A stretch of DNA of 64,000 nucleotides, from NCBI GenBank assembly GCA_014526335.1, contig JACTAT010000037.1:62001-126000 (forward strand), given 5' to 3'. The stretch is from Chrysaora quinquecirrha. Its lineage: Eukaryota; Cnidaria; Scyphozoa; Semaeostomeae; Pelagiidae. Positions 46,080 through 57,370 of this stretch are shown here, piece after piece (within the stretch, counting starts at the first letter, position 1; each line of letters starts with the position of its first letter). The translations under genes were made by a program, and so were the position numbers. Below the pieces are notes generated by a model that had not been told where the DNA came from, ran no database searches, and worked only from the letters and a program-made list of their open reading frames with translations.

Positions 46080-48143
46080 TTGGAGGATTCAACACCATTT
46101 GAGTATTGGTTTGGCCGTAAGCCTGATGTTAAACATTTCCGAGTCTTTGGATGCAATGCTCATGTGCATGTTGACAAAGTTCAAAGAAGAAAGCTAGACA
46201 AGAAGTCTATCAAATGTATTTTTGTTGGTTACTTGGACACCAGCAAAGGATACAAGTTTTATGATCCTGAAAGAGAAAGGATGATCAAGTCTCGTGATGT
46301 AAAGTTCCTTGAACAAGATTTTGAACATTCAAAATGGCAAACTGAGAAAGGAGAAGATCATAGGGAACTATTTGATTTTGAAAAAGTCATTGGTAACTCT
46401 GAAGCTGTTGAAATAGAGAATGAAGGTAACGCTGAAGAGAATGATGTTGTACAGCAACAAGATGTGAGAAGATCAACCAGAATTAGAAATGTTCCAGATA
46501 GACCTGGAACTATAACTGGTGATTGGTGGGACAGTGAAGAGCTTGAGTTTGCCAATCTAGTGAACGCCGTACGCGAAGAACCAACAACATTCAATGAGGC
46601 AATAAATGGTGAAAATTCACTACAATGGAAAGATGCTGTGAAAAGTGAGTATGAATCCTTGATGAAGAATGGCACTTGGCAACTAGTTGATTTACCACCT
46701 GGAAGAAATTTAGTTGGAAGTAAATGGATCTTCAAGATTAAAAGAAATGCTGATGATACGATAAATCGCTATAAAGCTCGCCTAGTGGCACAGGGATTTT
46801 CACAAAAGGAAGGTTCTGACTACAATGAAGTCTTTGCACCTGTTGCGAAGTATAGTTCAATTCGCGTTTTGCTGGCACTTGTGAATTCACTCAATCTTGA
46901 CTTTCATCAGATGGACGTCAAAACAGCCTTTTTAAATGGAAAGCTTGATGAAGAGATATATATGGCGCAACCGGAAGGATGTGTTGATGAAAGCAAGCCA
47001 AATATGGTGTGCAAGTTGAACAAGAGCCTGTACGGTCTTAAGCAAGCAGCTCATTGCTGGAACGTTGAAATAGATACCTTTCTAAAGGGGTCTGATTACA
47101 AGCAGAGTACAGCCGACTCGTGCATGTACATTAAAACACAGTCAAGCAAGAATGGAAAATCATCATTCGTAATATTGGCATTATATGTTGATGATATACT
47201 GATTGCGTCTAATGATAATCAGATGCTGAAGGTTGAAAAGGAGAAACTGTCAAAAAGATTTGAAGTAGAGGACTTAGGATGCGCAAAGTATTGTCTTGGT
47301 ATGTTGATCCAACGTGATAGGGACAACAGAACACTATCCATAAGTCAGAAATCATACTTAGAGAAAGTACTCAAAAGATTCAACATGTATGATTCAAAGC
47401 CAGTTTCTACGCCTATGGAAGTTGGCAAAACTTACAGAAAAACAGAAGAAGATGAAGAAATATTTGACATAAAACAGTATCAAGCAGCTATTGGTTCGCT
47501 GAATTATGCCATGATTGCAACAAGACCAGACATTTGTTCATCAGTAGGCATATTGAGTCAATTTATGTCAAAACCATCTAAAGAACATTGGCAAGGTGTC
47601 AAAAGAATTCTCAGGTACATCAAAGGTACAATAGACTATGGTCTTACATTTGATGCAAACAATTCCAATTCGAAATTATTGGGATACGCTGACGCAGATT
47701 GGGCAGGAGATACAGAATCGAGAAAATCAACCTCTGCATATATCTTTCAATTGGCTGGTGCTACGATCTCCTGGCGCAGTCAAAAGCAGTCAGTTGTCGC
47801 TCTGTCGACAACAGAAGCAGAATACATTAGTGTAAGTTCTGCAGCACAAGAAGCAATCTGGCTTCGTCGTTTACTAAAGAGCTTATCAGTCGATGTGTCC
47901 GAACCTACAGTGATAAATGAAGACAATCAAGGTACTATCTGTTTAACAAAGAATCCCATGGCACACGCAAGAACCAAGCACATCGACATAAAGTACCACT
48001 TCATTCGAGAAAAAGTACAGAGTGAAGAAATCAAACTCCAATATTGCGCAACAGATAAAATGATTGCTGATATTTTGACAAAGAGTTTACCAAGACAGAA
48101 ATTCCAAGAACTGAGCTCTCTGATGGGTATCAAAAGAAACTGA
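46080..48143 (+). CDS. copia integrase tail, reverse transcriptase and RNase H (open, 687 codons)
   Basis: The longest intact reading frame of the window. It opens inside the integrase C-terminus ('FRVFGCNAHVHV', 'KCIFVGY'), so the Met at 46080 is internal to the original polyprotein. The RT starts near residue 180 with 'WKDAVKSEYESLMKNGTW' and has 'HQMDVKTAFLNGKLDEEIYM' (first Asp), 'LYGLKQAAHCWN', and 'YVDDILIA' at 369-376 (catalytic Asp pair). RNase H has 'GYADADWAGD' from residue 535, 'STTEAEYIS' and 'DNQGTICLTKNPMAHARTKH'. It ends with TGA before the polypurine tract. All RT and RNase H catalytic residues look preserved, so this half is younger or less damaged than neighbouring elements. 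No function without gag and integrase. Confidence 0.95.
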   Translation: MEDSTPFEYWFGRKPDVKHFRVFGCNAHVHVDKVQRRKLDKKSIKCIFVGYLDTSKGYKFYDPERERMIKSRDVKFLEQDFEHSKWQTEKGEDHRELFDFEKVIGNSEAVEIENEGNAEENDVVQQQDVRRSTRIRNVPDRPGTITGDWWDSEELEFANLVNAVREEPTTFNEAINGENSLQWKDAVKSEYESLMKNGTWQLVDLPPGRNLVGSKWIFKIKRNADDTINRYKARLVAQGFSQKEGSDYNEVFAPVAKYSSIRVLLALVNSLNLDFHQMDVKTAFLNGKLDEEIYMAQPEGCVDESKPNMVCKLNKSLYGLKQAAHCWNVEIDTFLKGSDYKQSTADSCMYIKTQSSKNGKSSFVILALYVDDILIASNDNQMLKVEKEKLSKRFEVEDLGCAKYCLGMLIQRDRDNRTLSISQKSYLEKVLKRFNMYDSKPVSTPMEVGKTYRKTEEDEEIFDIKQYQAAIGSLNYAMIATRPDICSSVGILSQFMSKPSKEHWQGVKRILRYIKGTIDYGLTFDANNSNSKLLGYADADWAGDTESRKSTSAYIFQLAGATISWRSQKQSVVALSTTEAEYISVSSAAQEAIWLRRLLKSLSVDVSEPTVINEDNQGTICLTKNPMAHARTKHIDIKYHFIREKVQSEEIKLQYCATDKMIADILTKSLPRQKFQELSSLMGIKRN

Positions 48144-48202
48144 ACTAGTAAAACATTATTTTAACTATCGTATTAATTAATAAGATGCTCATCAAGTGGG
48201 AG

Positions 48203-48530
48203 TGTCGAGAGACTGCTATTGTTATTCTAGTTATGATTTGTTTGTGATTCGCATCCGGTCAGTGCTAAGTCATGTGACTATCGTACGATTTTGGCCTAGT
48301 CTTAGAATAACGTGCTTTTGCTAGCTGTTGTTTTGTTAGAGATTATGTTTCGTTCTCGTTGATATGTCTTGTCTTGTTTTATAAGCCTTGTACGCGGAAT
48401 CGCTGCAAATGCCATAATCTTACTGATGGAGCCATGCATGAGGCATTGTCGATCACCCTGTCATTAACTCATTTTAGTAGATTATTAAAGTGGTTGTAAT
48501 TTTATAAGAAAGCGAGCTTGGATTTTGCCA
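48203..48530 (+). repeat. copia 3' LTR (end approximate)
   Basis: Starts TGTCGAGAGACTG right after the polypurine tract. A possible polyadenylation signal 'attaaa' lies at 48484. The end near 48530 is a guess from a CA dinucleotide ('gattttgcca'); with no second LTR to compare it cannot be fixed. Confidence 0.6.
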
Positions 48531-51500
48531 GATTAAAAAAATGAGAACAAGCTGAGGCTGGGCCTTTTCACAAGCCCTTAGAATATCAGCTAAATAAAAC
48601 TAGCTGCATTTTCACACAAACCTAGTACTACTACAGAAAATGAATGAAAAATATAGATGTCTAAGTAATGAAGCAATAAAGAACAAATTAAGAAGGCTCA
48701 AAAAAGGCTAAAACTTACTAACAGCCAGCCTCCATCCACATTTTCTGGTTCTTAAATAAATAATGTTGTAATAATATAAATAATTTTCATGAAATTAAAA
48801 GGAGATACACTTTGCCTCTAATCTTTTTGTGAAGCTCTCAATTGCAGGTTTTGGTTTAAAGACAACGATGTTGATGACCAGCCATCGAATTAAGATATTA
48901 TTAGTATTAATCTGAAAATTTATATATTTGAAACACTAGGTATTTCAACACTAATAGCTAACCCACTGTCTAGTTGGAAAATTAATCATATATTTTTGAA
49001 ACCCTGACTTTCTGTTTTCTGTCCGAGTTGTTCTCCTCAAAAACAATTTGTGACTCTGTTTCTCTTAAAATGGTGGCCAACGTTTCTACTGTATCAGCTT
49101 CAAGTAGCTTGAATGGAAAAATTAGTAGAGGGAATGCAAACAGGGCCAGCAAGGAAAAGGTAGTTGTTTCTGCCATTAGTGATAGAATTATAGACATTTT
49201 CTGAAAAAGAAGAGCAAGGAAAAAAGAGGTACTTTGTCAATAGCATATTTCACTCCAGGTAATACGACACCAAAGTCAGAGCTGTGCTACATCTGTTTAC
49301 TCTATAGCTAAGAACCAGTATACTGTTGAAGACAGATATTTGAATGGAAGTCTGCCTTGATCGAGAGAATGGGCACAGATTCGTCTGAAGCATCTTCAGA
49401 GAATTGTCCCATTGGATCACCTACATCGATTGCTGGACCACTCTCTATGGTAATAGGATTAGCTTCCTTATACAGAGGACTTTCGGAATAGCTAAAAGCA
49501 GCTGCGAAAGCAGTTTCATTTATTGACACTTTCAATTATTTATTTGGCCCCGTTTGCTTTGCTGACAGTGAGGATAAGAGGAGACAAACAAATTCTCTAT
49601 CCACATCATCATCTTTGGCAGAGGATAAATCTCCTTTGCGGAAAGACATTGAAACATGGTCCTATGAAAGCTGGGCAAGGCTATTTAGCTGCTGAAGATC
49701 AGATGGTTTTGAGGCAGCTGTAGTGACTGAAGTTTCTGTGGATCTTTTGCTTCCTGCTTCTTGATTTGGCTGTTTGACGCAAGCTAGTTGAATGTGACTT
49801 GATTGACGATGAGCTTGCTCCAGGTAACATTATGCATTCATCTTTCTCAGCACAACTTCTCATGTGATTATGATAAGACGAGAATTTTATTTGTATATTA
49901 CAAATTTCACAATCGTTCTCATGTGATTATGATGAGACAAGAATTTTATTTGCATATTACAAATTTCACAATCAATTTGTGGATCCTGTAGTGAAAAAAA
50001 ATGTTACATAATCAGAGTTGGTCTTGTCTTGAAACCTGCTTGGAATCGGAATTTCCAGTACCAAAATTTTCTTAATTTTTGGAGGATTTTGATACTGAAA
50101 GTTTCTTAGTAATTTCTTAGAAAGCAAAAATTTTATTGTTTCAAAACAGCTACCACCAAACAATTTTGTAAGGATGACTTCGCATGCACATATAATGGAC
50201 TGCTGTTGATCGCACTAAGATAGTATCGTTTTTAAACAAAAGATTTTGATGTCTCTCTAACAAGAACGATATTGTGGTTTTGTATATATCTGACTAGATT
50301 GTCAATATAATTTTTAGTTTGTTTCCCTTGTACTCTTCCCAGAAGTTTCCTCTTCAGAGCTGTCATGATGATCTGAACCAGAACTTTGTGTATCTTCAGA
50401 ACATTCCTTTTCTTCGCTGCTGCTCTAAGCATCAATAATTAATAAATTAGTTGCATAAGCCATTTCACAAATGAGTTAAGTGTTTTAATTCCATAGCTAA
50501 TGTCAACTATACTTTGTTCAGCATATTTATTAAAAAATGAAATAAGCTTCAATGAAATAAGAATTTCGAATTGTGTTTTGTTCTGCTCATTAGGATCTTA
50601 AGATATTCAGAATTATATGACAAATTTACAACACTCCAGCTTTCCAGGAAGAGAATGCATAATGCAATTGTTCAAAAATTTAATTCATGTTTATATTCTT
50701 CACATCAACAATATTGGCACTAAGAGTTAACTTTTTCAGTTTGAATAAAGTTGCTGCAAATGCTGAAAAGCAGACATACTGTAAAGCTGCCACCAGTGCC
50801 ACCAAATTGAATTTTATCCTGATTTATTAGCAAAAGGCAAATGACGATATAAGAAAAAAAAACAGAAAAATGTCCAATATCTATCAGCTTAATATAGATT
50901 TCATAAGATAGACCAAATTTTGTACACAGTGTGATGTATAAAAGCTGCACGAGCTTCCAAGCAGGCAAACACACAATGAAATGGTTGTAACGTGAATGTC
51001 ATAACTCAAAACAATAAGGCTGCCATAACATGGTCTAGGCCAACAAAAGAAATCCTGGCTGTTTAACTAAAGTACAGACCAGGAAATACCCAATCAACCA
51101 GGATGAAAGGTGAACAAATTATAAAACTTTTAAACAAACTTCTATTTTCCAGCTTTTTCTGTTTCCAGATTATAGTCCACTGCCATCTCTTCTAGCGTCC
51201 ACACTTCTTTGGGCACCATTCTTCAAGTTCTGCATCACACCTGTTATTTTTCAATAGTGCCTTTCAGCTCCCGCACCTACCATGCTCCCTGTATTAAACC
51301 CTGCAATGAATCGCCTGTTCTTGTTAGAAAGAAGCTCTTGTCAACAAGGGCAACCTCAAGAGAAGAGGAAAACTTAGAAAAAGGGCTTTTGATTTCCAGA
51401 CCCCAAGAAGTATTACCATGATGAACAACACCATCCGAAGATGCACCCAAGAAAGAATGAGATTAACTTGAATAGAACATTGATTTCAGCTTTGAAGAGG

Positions 51501-51542
51501 GCTCATCTGTATTGACTGCAGCTGGGTAAAAATTGGATGCAG
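48531..51542. other. no recognisable gene
   Basis: AT-rich. Minus-strand frames at 48982-49197 and 49308-49535 (the latter with 'VGDPMGQFSEDASDESVPIL') might be exon remnants, possibly of the SWIM gene whose middle lies at 51543-51959, but nothing is recognised. Confidence 0.4.
49857..49974. repeat. 59-bp tandem duplication
   Basis: 49857-49915 and 49916-49974 differ at only a few positions; each begins 'ttctcatgtgattatgat' and ends 'tacaaatttcacaatc'. Confidence 0.93.
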
Positions 51543-51959
51543 TTATTTGATATAGTCTGTGTTTTTTCCAAGAGTCATTGTTGATTGACCTTGAGTAGAT
51601 TGTTCAATTTCAGAAATTTGGAATGGGCTGAGGATCATGCGAGACTTTCCATGTTGTTCCATCATTTCTTTAAAACTGGAGCAAGATATATCATAATCAT
51701 CAATGAAGGGTGCAGAATCGCAATCAACATCATTAGACACATTTAACTGAACAAACAAATTTTCAAATGGAGAGTCCAATGAATTGACTGTTTCAGTTAG
51801 GACGAATGTATCACCCGATAACTGTGTCACAGGAATGGGATGAAAGGCAAAAAAACAGCTGTTGGGTGTTGATGAAGCAAGGGAATTCTTTAACTTTTCA
51901 AAATCTGCATCATGCAATTGGCGATATTTTCCTTTATTACTACGGCCCGATGTACACAA
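51543..51959 (-). pseudogene. SWIM-type gene, segment downstream of finger
   Basis: Open minus-strand frame with 'KYRQLHDADFEKLKNSLAS' then 'CFFAFHPIPVTQL' and a long acidic, Ser-rich part. In SWIM-YqaJ proteins a block of this kind ('R-x-L-x..D..L..L' then a short hydrophobic stretch) follows the finger. The finger itself lies on the same strand at 55842-56300, on the far side of a Harbinger element, so I infer one gene split by that insertion. No YqaJ domain was found below 51543. Confidence 0.5.
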
Positions 51960-52231
51960 GCTACTTTTCTAAATATTTGTAGGGATTAACGACTTAACAA
52001 CCTCCTTTTCCCATGTACATGGTCTTTTTTGAAATTTCTGCCAGCCATAAATTCTGGTAAGGATGAAAAGGGCTGCTCAATTAGTATTGGGATGCTTGCG
52101 AGCATTCCAATGCTAATTCAATTTCTGTTTTCGCTCTGATACGTGTCATCGAGGATTAAGATTTGCAATCTCCGAGCAATCTCTTTGCTCTCGTTTCGCT
52201 CATTTCTATTTTGGCACACTCATTCCAGAAC

Positions 52232-53500
52232 ACGATGTCTAACGAAGAATTTTTTATGCTATTGCTTTTCACCGTTTATTTATCGGAACAAAATCGCCAA
52301 CGTTCTTTGCAAAGAATGATGTTGTTTGTTGCCGCATATATAAGAATGCGAAATTTACAAATGCAACAAGCGGCTGTTCAGTTTTTGCAAATGCTTATAA
52401 CGATAGAGAGGTATGGGCTTTTGACCGACAATCCAACGATTTCGACGTTTATTACAATGCCGATCTCAATACCAGCAAAGACCTTGATCCTAACTATTGG
52501 AATAAGCATTATAGAGTATCCCGAGACACGTTTGACTATATTTGTTCAGTCGTGCACAGCTATATGAAAAAAGAACATACCAATATGAGAGAGACAATTC
52601 CTGTTCCAAAAAGGGTCGGTGTAGCCATCTAGTGGCTGGCAAATGGTGGGTCATACCGATCAATTGGTCAGACATTTGGAATTTCATCCTGCATTGTTGG
52701 TTGTATTACCAAAGATTTCGTTTGGTGCATTGGTGCACCTTAGAGAAAGGTTTATTGCCTGGCCTGAAACTGAAGAACAATGTCAGCAGACAATAAAGAC
52801 ATTCAAAAGGCTATCTCTTTTGTCAAATGTTTTCGGTGCTATTGATGGAACGCATGTTCAGATTTTAGCCCCTGAGGATAGCACGGTTGATTTCTTTGAT
52901 CAGAAGCAACGGTACAGCATCGGAATTCAAGGGGTCTGCGACGGGGCATTGAAATTCATTAGTGTCTCAGCCGGATTTCCAGGCTCTGTACATGATTCGC
53001 GTATCCTTAGGAATACATGGCTTTATCGAGATGCTAGTGATGGCAAGATTCTGCAAACCCCTCTATTCAAGCTATCGACAACAGTCTCCTTGAAACCCTT
53101 TCTGGTTGGTGATGCTGCCTATCCAATAAGCGATTGGCTGATGAAACCATTTTCGCACTCGCAAAACATGGATCATGAGGAGCAGCTTTTCAATTTGTCG
53201 CTGTCACAGGCCCGTGTTTCCATCGAGAGAGCGTTTGGCATCTTGAAAGGGAGATGGCGGCTGTTGCTAGGAAAGGTTTGCCTGGAACCATCCTATGTAG
53301 CAGATATTGTCATGGCATGTTGTGTGTTACACAATATATGCCAGGAATGCAATGAGCCTGGGGAGGAGATTGGATATCCGTACGACGGCATTGAAAATGA
53401 AAACCTTGCTGGCAGTTTTTGCGAATCTGGTGAAACGATCAGAGATCTTCTCGTTGATTACGTCTTTAACCAGCAGGACGATTCATCCATTACACTCTAG
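52232..53500 (+). pseudogene. HARBI1-like: HARBI1-like Harbinger transposase
   Basis: Three frame segments: Met at 52232 to about 52425 ('LFTVYLSEQNRQRSLQRMM'); a shifted frame to about 52715 ('YWNKHYRVSRDTFDYICSVV', a TAG at 52630, 'WLANGGSYRSIGQTFGISS'); then back to the first frame to the stop at 53500. The last part keeps the full catalytic core: 'VFGAIDGTHVQI' (D), 'GFPGSVHDSRIL', 'LVGDAAYPISDW' (D), 'VSIERAFGILKGRWRLL' (E) and 'VLHNICQE'. In the frame opening at 52643 these are residues 68, 157 and 195. PIF/Harbinger transposases need a SANT/Myb partner, present on the opposite strand downstream. Two frameshifts and one stop in the N-terminal third make it inactive, but decay is light. 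Confidence 0.92.
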
Positions 53501-53814
53501 CTACTTGGAACATTGCATTATATACATTTCTTACTTCTCATTTTTCTGTTACCTTTCATACCTATTGTGTTCTTGTTATTATTAAGCATTCTGTTGTGAC
53601 ATTAAGAAATTGATTTCTTGGAATCACAATGGACTGCGATTTTTCTTATTTCACCCTACAATAAAAACAGCAACAACATCAACAGGAAAGAAGATAGGAT
53701 TTTGTCTTCCTCAGTCTATATGTGCAATGCATGTTCAGTGTGGGCAAAGCCCGGGGTATAATACATTATGTATACTTTGGGTACTGGGGACATGCCATCC
53801 GGAGGGGTATTGGT

Positions 53815-54285
53815 CAGTGGTGTTGCCACGGGGAGAATGGGGGACCAGTCCCCAGGGCTATAGTACTGGGGGGCTGAGGGGGGCGCAGCCCCCTTGTTAA
53901 ATATCTCTGAAATTTTAGGAGGGTGCAGCCCCCCTCTGAATATCTGATGCACTTAGTTTTCATATCTTGTTTGAGTTTGCCTTCTGCCAATTCAAAATAA
54001 AGAATGATTCGGTTGGGGGTGGAAGCTCTAACACAAAATTCCCTCTTTAAAACTCATTTTGTAATTTGTATCCTAATGGTCAATAATTGGAAAGGTTGAA
54101 AAATTACCCATTTTTGTTGGAACCTAAACCTGTAACTAGATATGGTCCTAATTTGAAAGTCGGTTTATAAATATATTAGAGTCGGTTTAAGTGAATTTGA
54201 AGGGCGTGGTCCCAAAAAATTTCGGACCGCTTCGCTCGCCTACCGGATTTCGCCCCCATGTTAATACTTCAGCACTACACCCCTG
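53815..54285. mobile_element. GC-rich MITE, 'CAGTGGTGT' ends
   Basis: Begins 'cagtggtgttgccacgggg' and ends '..cagcactacacccctg', whose complement starts 'caggggtgtagtgctg'; the outer 'CAGnGGTGT' matches as a short inverted repeat, hAT-like. It lies between the two Harbinger genes. Strong local palindromes ('gggggcgcagcccccttg') and 'gaagggcgtggtcccaaaaa' occur inside. A related sequence starts at 63449. No 8-base duplication seen, so the limits are uncertain. Confidence 0.5.
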
Positions 54286-54630
54286 CAGTAGTCCCCCACT
54301 TTTTTAGAAAGATGCTCCATGAGATTCATGCAAATCTGGTGAGAAAATTCGAGGGGATGGAATACGTTTTCTAAATCGTAAGCCACTTCCTTTCCATGGC
54401 AGAGAAGATTCCTTGCAACATATTTTCGTTCACACAAAAAAGCTTGTGATTTCCTTCCACATAGGAAATACAAGAGCATACTATGATTATCTAAGGAAAC
54501 AGCGTTAGACAGCACGCAAATTAATCTTTTCGTAACAATAGAAATATAACAAAAACATAACAATATGAAACAGTAACAGAACAGTACAAGAAAATGTTCT
54601 TTTTTGGCAATGTTTCAAAGTCACTGGTCC

Positions 54631-55706
54631 CTAATCTAAGTCGCTATCATCTTCGTCCTCCTTTCTCTTTCTTCTTGAGAAAAGTTCTGCAACTTGCAAA
54701 AGAACTTCACCAGTGTGCTTCCTGTTCTGCTCATCGATTTTTCTGATGCCCTCTAAGAACCTCGTCATCGTATCCTCTTGTTGTTGTTGCAGCTTGGTTA
54801 GGCATTCTGCAAGTTGCGTTGCTGTGGAGGATTTTGATGCCTTCTTCCTCTTCTTTCTTTGTGGCTGTGGATTTGCAGCAGCAACACAGTCCTCTTCGGC
54901 ATCTCTCTCTTGCCTATTTGCATGGAGGTCTCCAATCTCAGCCACATCATTATCATTATCATTCACTTCAGAGTCGGCCACACACTTGCGAGACCCGCCT
55001 CTCGAACCTCTCCCAACTGAACCACACTCCTTGCCCCAATAACCTCATCAAAGATATCATAATATGGTGGGGTATTTCTTGCCTCGCCACTTCTTCTGTT
55101 TTTCGCCTTGGCCTCTTTGTACCTGTCTTTCAGATAGCTCAGCCTCTTCTTTATTTGCTCCAATGTCCTCTTTCCACCTGCTTTGTTGACCTTTTCTAAA
55201 ATGCGTTTCCACACCCTTGGGTTCTTATGGCTTTCCAGCTCTACAAAGGCATCTTTCCAAGAATTCACAAGAACATCTGTCTGCCCTGTTGTCCATACAC
55301 TTCTGCCTCTCTGTGAAGCTGCGGCAGGAGGAACTGTAGAGCTTGCGGCTGAAGATGGCGATGCATCAGTTGGTGTCGACTGCATCTGCGAACTGCTTTG
55401 TTGGCTGCTCATTCGGCCATATTGCTCAAAGAAGGATGGTGCAAATGAACTGGCGCTTTGAGGTCCAACTCTTGGTCATATCAATGGCGTTGGAAATCCA
55501 TGCATTTGAAATTTCGGTGGTGCATGCGAATACGAAAATGGAGTACTTGTTCTGTTGTAACTTGGTGCCATAAAAGATTGGGGCTGAGAAGAAAAACGGT
55601 CTGGTTCCTGAGAATCTTCAAAGAATTCCGTATCTTGAGCAACCAATCCTTCATTTTCAGAACAATGCTGTTTAACAAAGCGTCTAAAATCAGCCATTTC
55701 TTTCAT
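54631..55706 (-). pseudogene. SANT/Myb-like DNA-binding partner of Harbinger
   Basis: Minus strand: 55706 to 54963 is one frame with a single TGA (at 55476-55478), then a frameshift near 55040 leads into 54981-54631. The N-terminal part is Ser/Gln/Pro-rich; the domain at 55310-55080 reads 'RSVWTTGQTDVLVNSWKDAF', 'KRILEKVNKAGGKRTLEQIK' and 'KRLSYLKDRYKEAK', a trihelix/MADF-like Myb fold. The C-terminus has a nuclear-localisation-like 'PQPQRKKRKKASK' and a Gln-rich helix ('LAECLTKLQQQQEDTMTRFL'), typical of the second Harbinger protein, which helps bring transposase to the DNA ends and the nucleus. Convergent with the transposase gene. Lightly damaged. Confidence 0.85.
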
Positions 55707-55841
55707 ACAATCGACAAGTACACTCGCGCGATAAATGAAAGCCTTTTTGTGATGCGACTATTTTTCAGCATCAAATAGACAGACGTAATAAGCCAATTAT
55801 CAAATCATTTATCAGGGTTACAATTGATTGACAGGTCTATT

Positions 55842-56300
55842 TTAGATGTTAGAACGTTTTAGAAGGAAACGATGGCATGTGGAATTTTTGTTAGTACTCC
55901 CCACTGTTTTGTCAGGAACTTTTGATCTCGTGTACATGGGGCCTACACTAATATCTTTTCCAAATTTTATTTTCTTAATTATAACTTGATCAATATAAGC
56001 AGGAGGGATTTTATTTGGTGACGAAGGAACATTCAAAGCAGATAACTTAGGTGTGCAAGCAACAGGCTCGGGACAGTTCTGATAACCTTTTCTGTTGAAA
56101 TCCTCCAATGCAAAAAGCACACCACCAACATGATTACAGTTGCCAAAACCAGCTACACCGGCACCAGCAGGACATGTGCAGACTGCAGAGAAAACATCAC
56201 CAGAATCATTTGATAGAACAATGATAACTTTGTACAAGGTGTTCTTCATTGACGCTTTCATACGAACATCAAAATAGGTGGAATTTAAATCTTTTGCCAC
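55842..56300 (-). pseudogene. SWIM zinc-finger exon of a second SWIM-type gene
   Basis: Open minus-strand frame of 152 codons (and coding-like further upstream to about 56340, 'FQFFYEGYIRLFSV'). It has 'YFDVRMKASMKNTLYKVIIV', the lead-in to the finger, and an intact SWIM motif 'CTCPAGAGVAGFGNCNHVGG' (C-x-C..C-x-H), then 'FALEDFNRKGYQNCPEPVAC'. Unlike both copies near 11 and 33.8 kb all four zinc ligands are preserved. SWIM fingers bind DNA or protein. A Harbinger element separates it from its probable continuation at 51543-51959, and a piggyBac-type MITE starts immediately upstream. Confidence 0.7.
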
Positions 56301-56347
56301 AGAGAATAATCTTATATACCCTTCATAAAAGAATTGGAAGGATTTAA

Positions 56348-57370
56348 CCCTATCTGGACCGGGCTTTTTTGAGCATCCTCAGACTGAGGGGGGCTAAATT
56401 AGCCCCCCCTCATAGCTCGCATCTGGGAAGAGCGAGAAAGATGAAATTTGGCCAAAATATCATTGTTATCTTATTATTTGGAACTGTAAGGTTTTGTTGA
56501 TGTCCAATGCATTATGACATCATAATTATGTAATAATCAATTTTTCACTTTTTGCCATTTCTACCTTTACCTTGAATTATATGACTGATAATCACTACGA
56601 ATCTATTGGAAAACCCATTTTATCTGTTATAATCACATTTAACAAATTTTGCTACATTTTTGAAAAATTTCTTACTTTTCTGTAGAAATACTGCGCATGC
56701 GCAGTAGAAAACTGCCATCATTTTTGTTCATATGGGTTTCTTGAAGTAGCTTCTGGTGGAAAAGTATAACTAAGTCACTAATACACTCATATTTACGACG
56801 AGAAATTTAATTGGCATCATTAGTGCGTCAGAAATGATAAATAATGCTGATGTCAGCAATATTTTAAAAATAGAATGCAAATGCATTTTACAAAAGCAGG
56901 GTTTATTATCAGGTGTCATCTGATATTGGTGTGCCATTGCCCAAGTTTCATGAAGATATCAATTTCATCAAAAAAATTAGACCGAATTTTGTTGGTCCTA
57001 AAGTGACAATTGTTAACATGGTTGCTATGGTAACGGTTCATTAGTAACTATGGAAACTACCACATCACAAGGTTCGCAGATAATTTTTAGGAAAAGTCAA
57101 GAACATTCAGAGTTTTAACGTTGCAATTATAAGATGACCAAAATTCTAACTTTACAGAGCTAGTATTTATGGAGTTTTACATATCATGTGATTTATGGTG
57201 TAGTTACAATGGATACGTGCATAAGTAAGCTAACTTAGGTTTGCCACCAGTATTTATTGACGTCCATAGATAGAATATACAGAAAGTTCATAACGTGGAA
57301 CATAACGTACATAGTGTTTACATGAAGTACTTTATTATCATTGAAGCTGTTCCTACTACAACAGATAGGG
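56348..57370. mobile_element. piggyBac-type MITE, 1023 bp, TTAA-flanked
   Basis: Starts CCCTATCTG at 56348 and ends CAGATAGGG at 57370, a perfect 9-base inverted repeat, flanked on both sides by TTAA (56344-56347 and 57371-57374). TTAA duplication plus CCC..GGG ends is diagnostic of the piggyBac superfamily. A subterminal hairpin lies at 56386-56413 around 'gggggctaaattagcccc'. No transposase-like frame inside: non-autonomous. Confidence 0.88.
56689..56706. promoter_or_regulatory. 18-bp palindrome matching an NRF1-type site
   Basis: 'tactgcgcatgcgcagta' is a perfect palindrome whose core TGCGCATGCGCA equals the consensus of nuclear respiratory factor 1. It lies inside the piggyBac-type MITE. 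Binding is inference from the consensus only. Confidence 0.45.

Larger units (their letters stand above)
44229..48530 (+). mobile_element. Ty1/copia LTR retrotransposon lacking a visible 5' LTR
   Basis: Order gag, protease, integrase, RT, RNase H marks Ty1/copia. A purine-rich tract 'aagtgggag' ends at 48202 and the 3' LTR starts with TG at 48203. No copy of that LTR start was found in the kilobase before gag, and sequence up to about 44095 belongs to another gene, so the 5' LTR appears to be lost. Several gag-integrase defects; pol C-terminal half intact. Confidence 0.93.

Noticed and set aside
46358..46735. 125-codon minus-strand frame
   Set aside because: Complement shadow of the copia RT gene.
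52643..52730. Met at 52643 as true start of the Harbinger transposase
   Set aside because: The first 30 residues are out of the frame that carries the conserved N-terminal motifs, so the Met is an artefact of the frameshift.
54713..55199. Plus-strand frames over the SANT gene
   Set aside because: They are antisense shadows of the minus-strand SANT/Myb protein, whose domain is clear.
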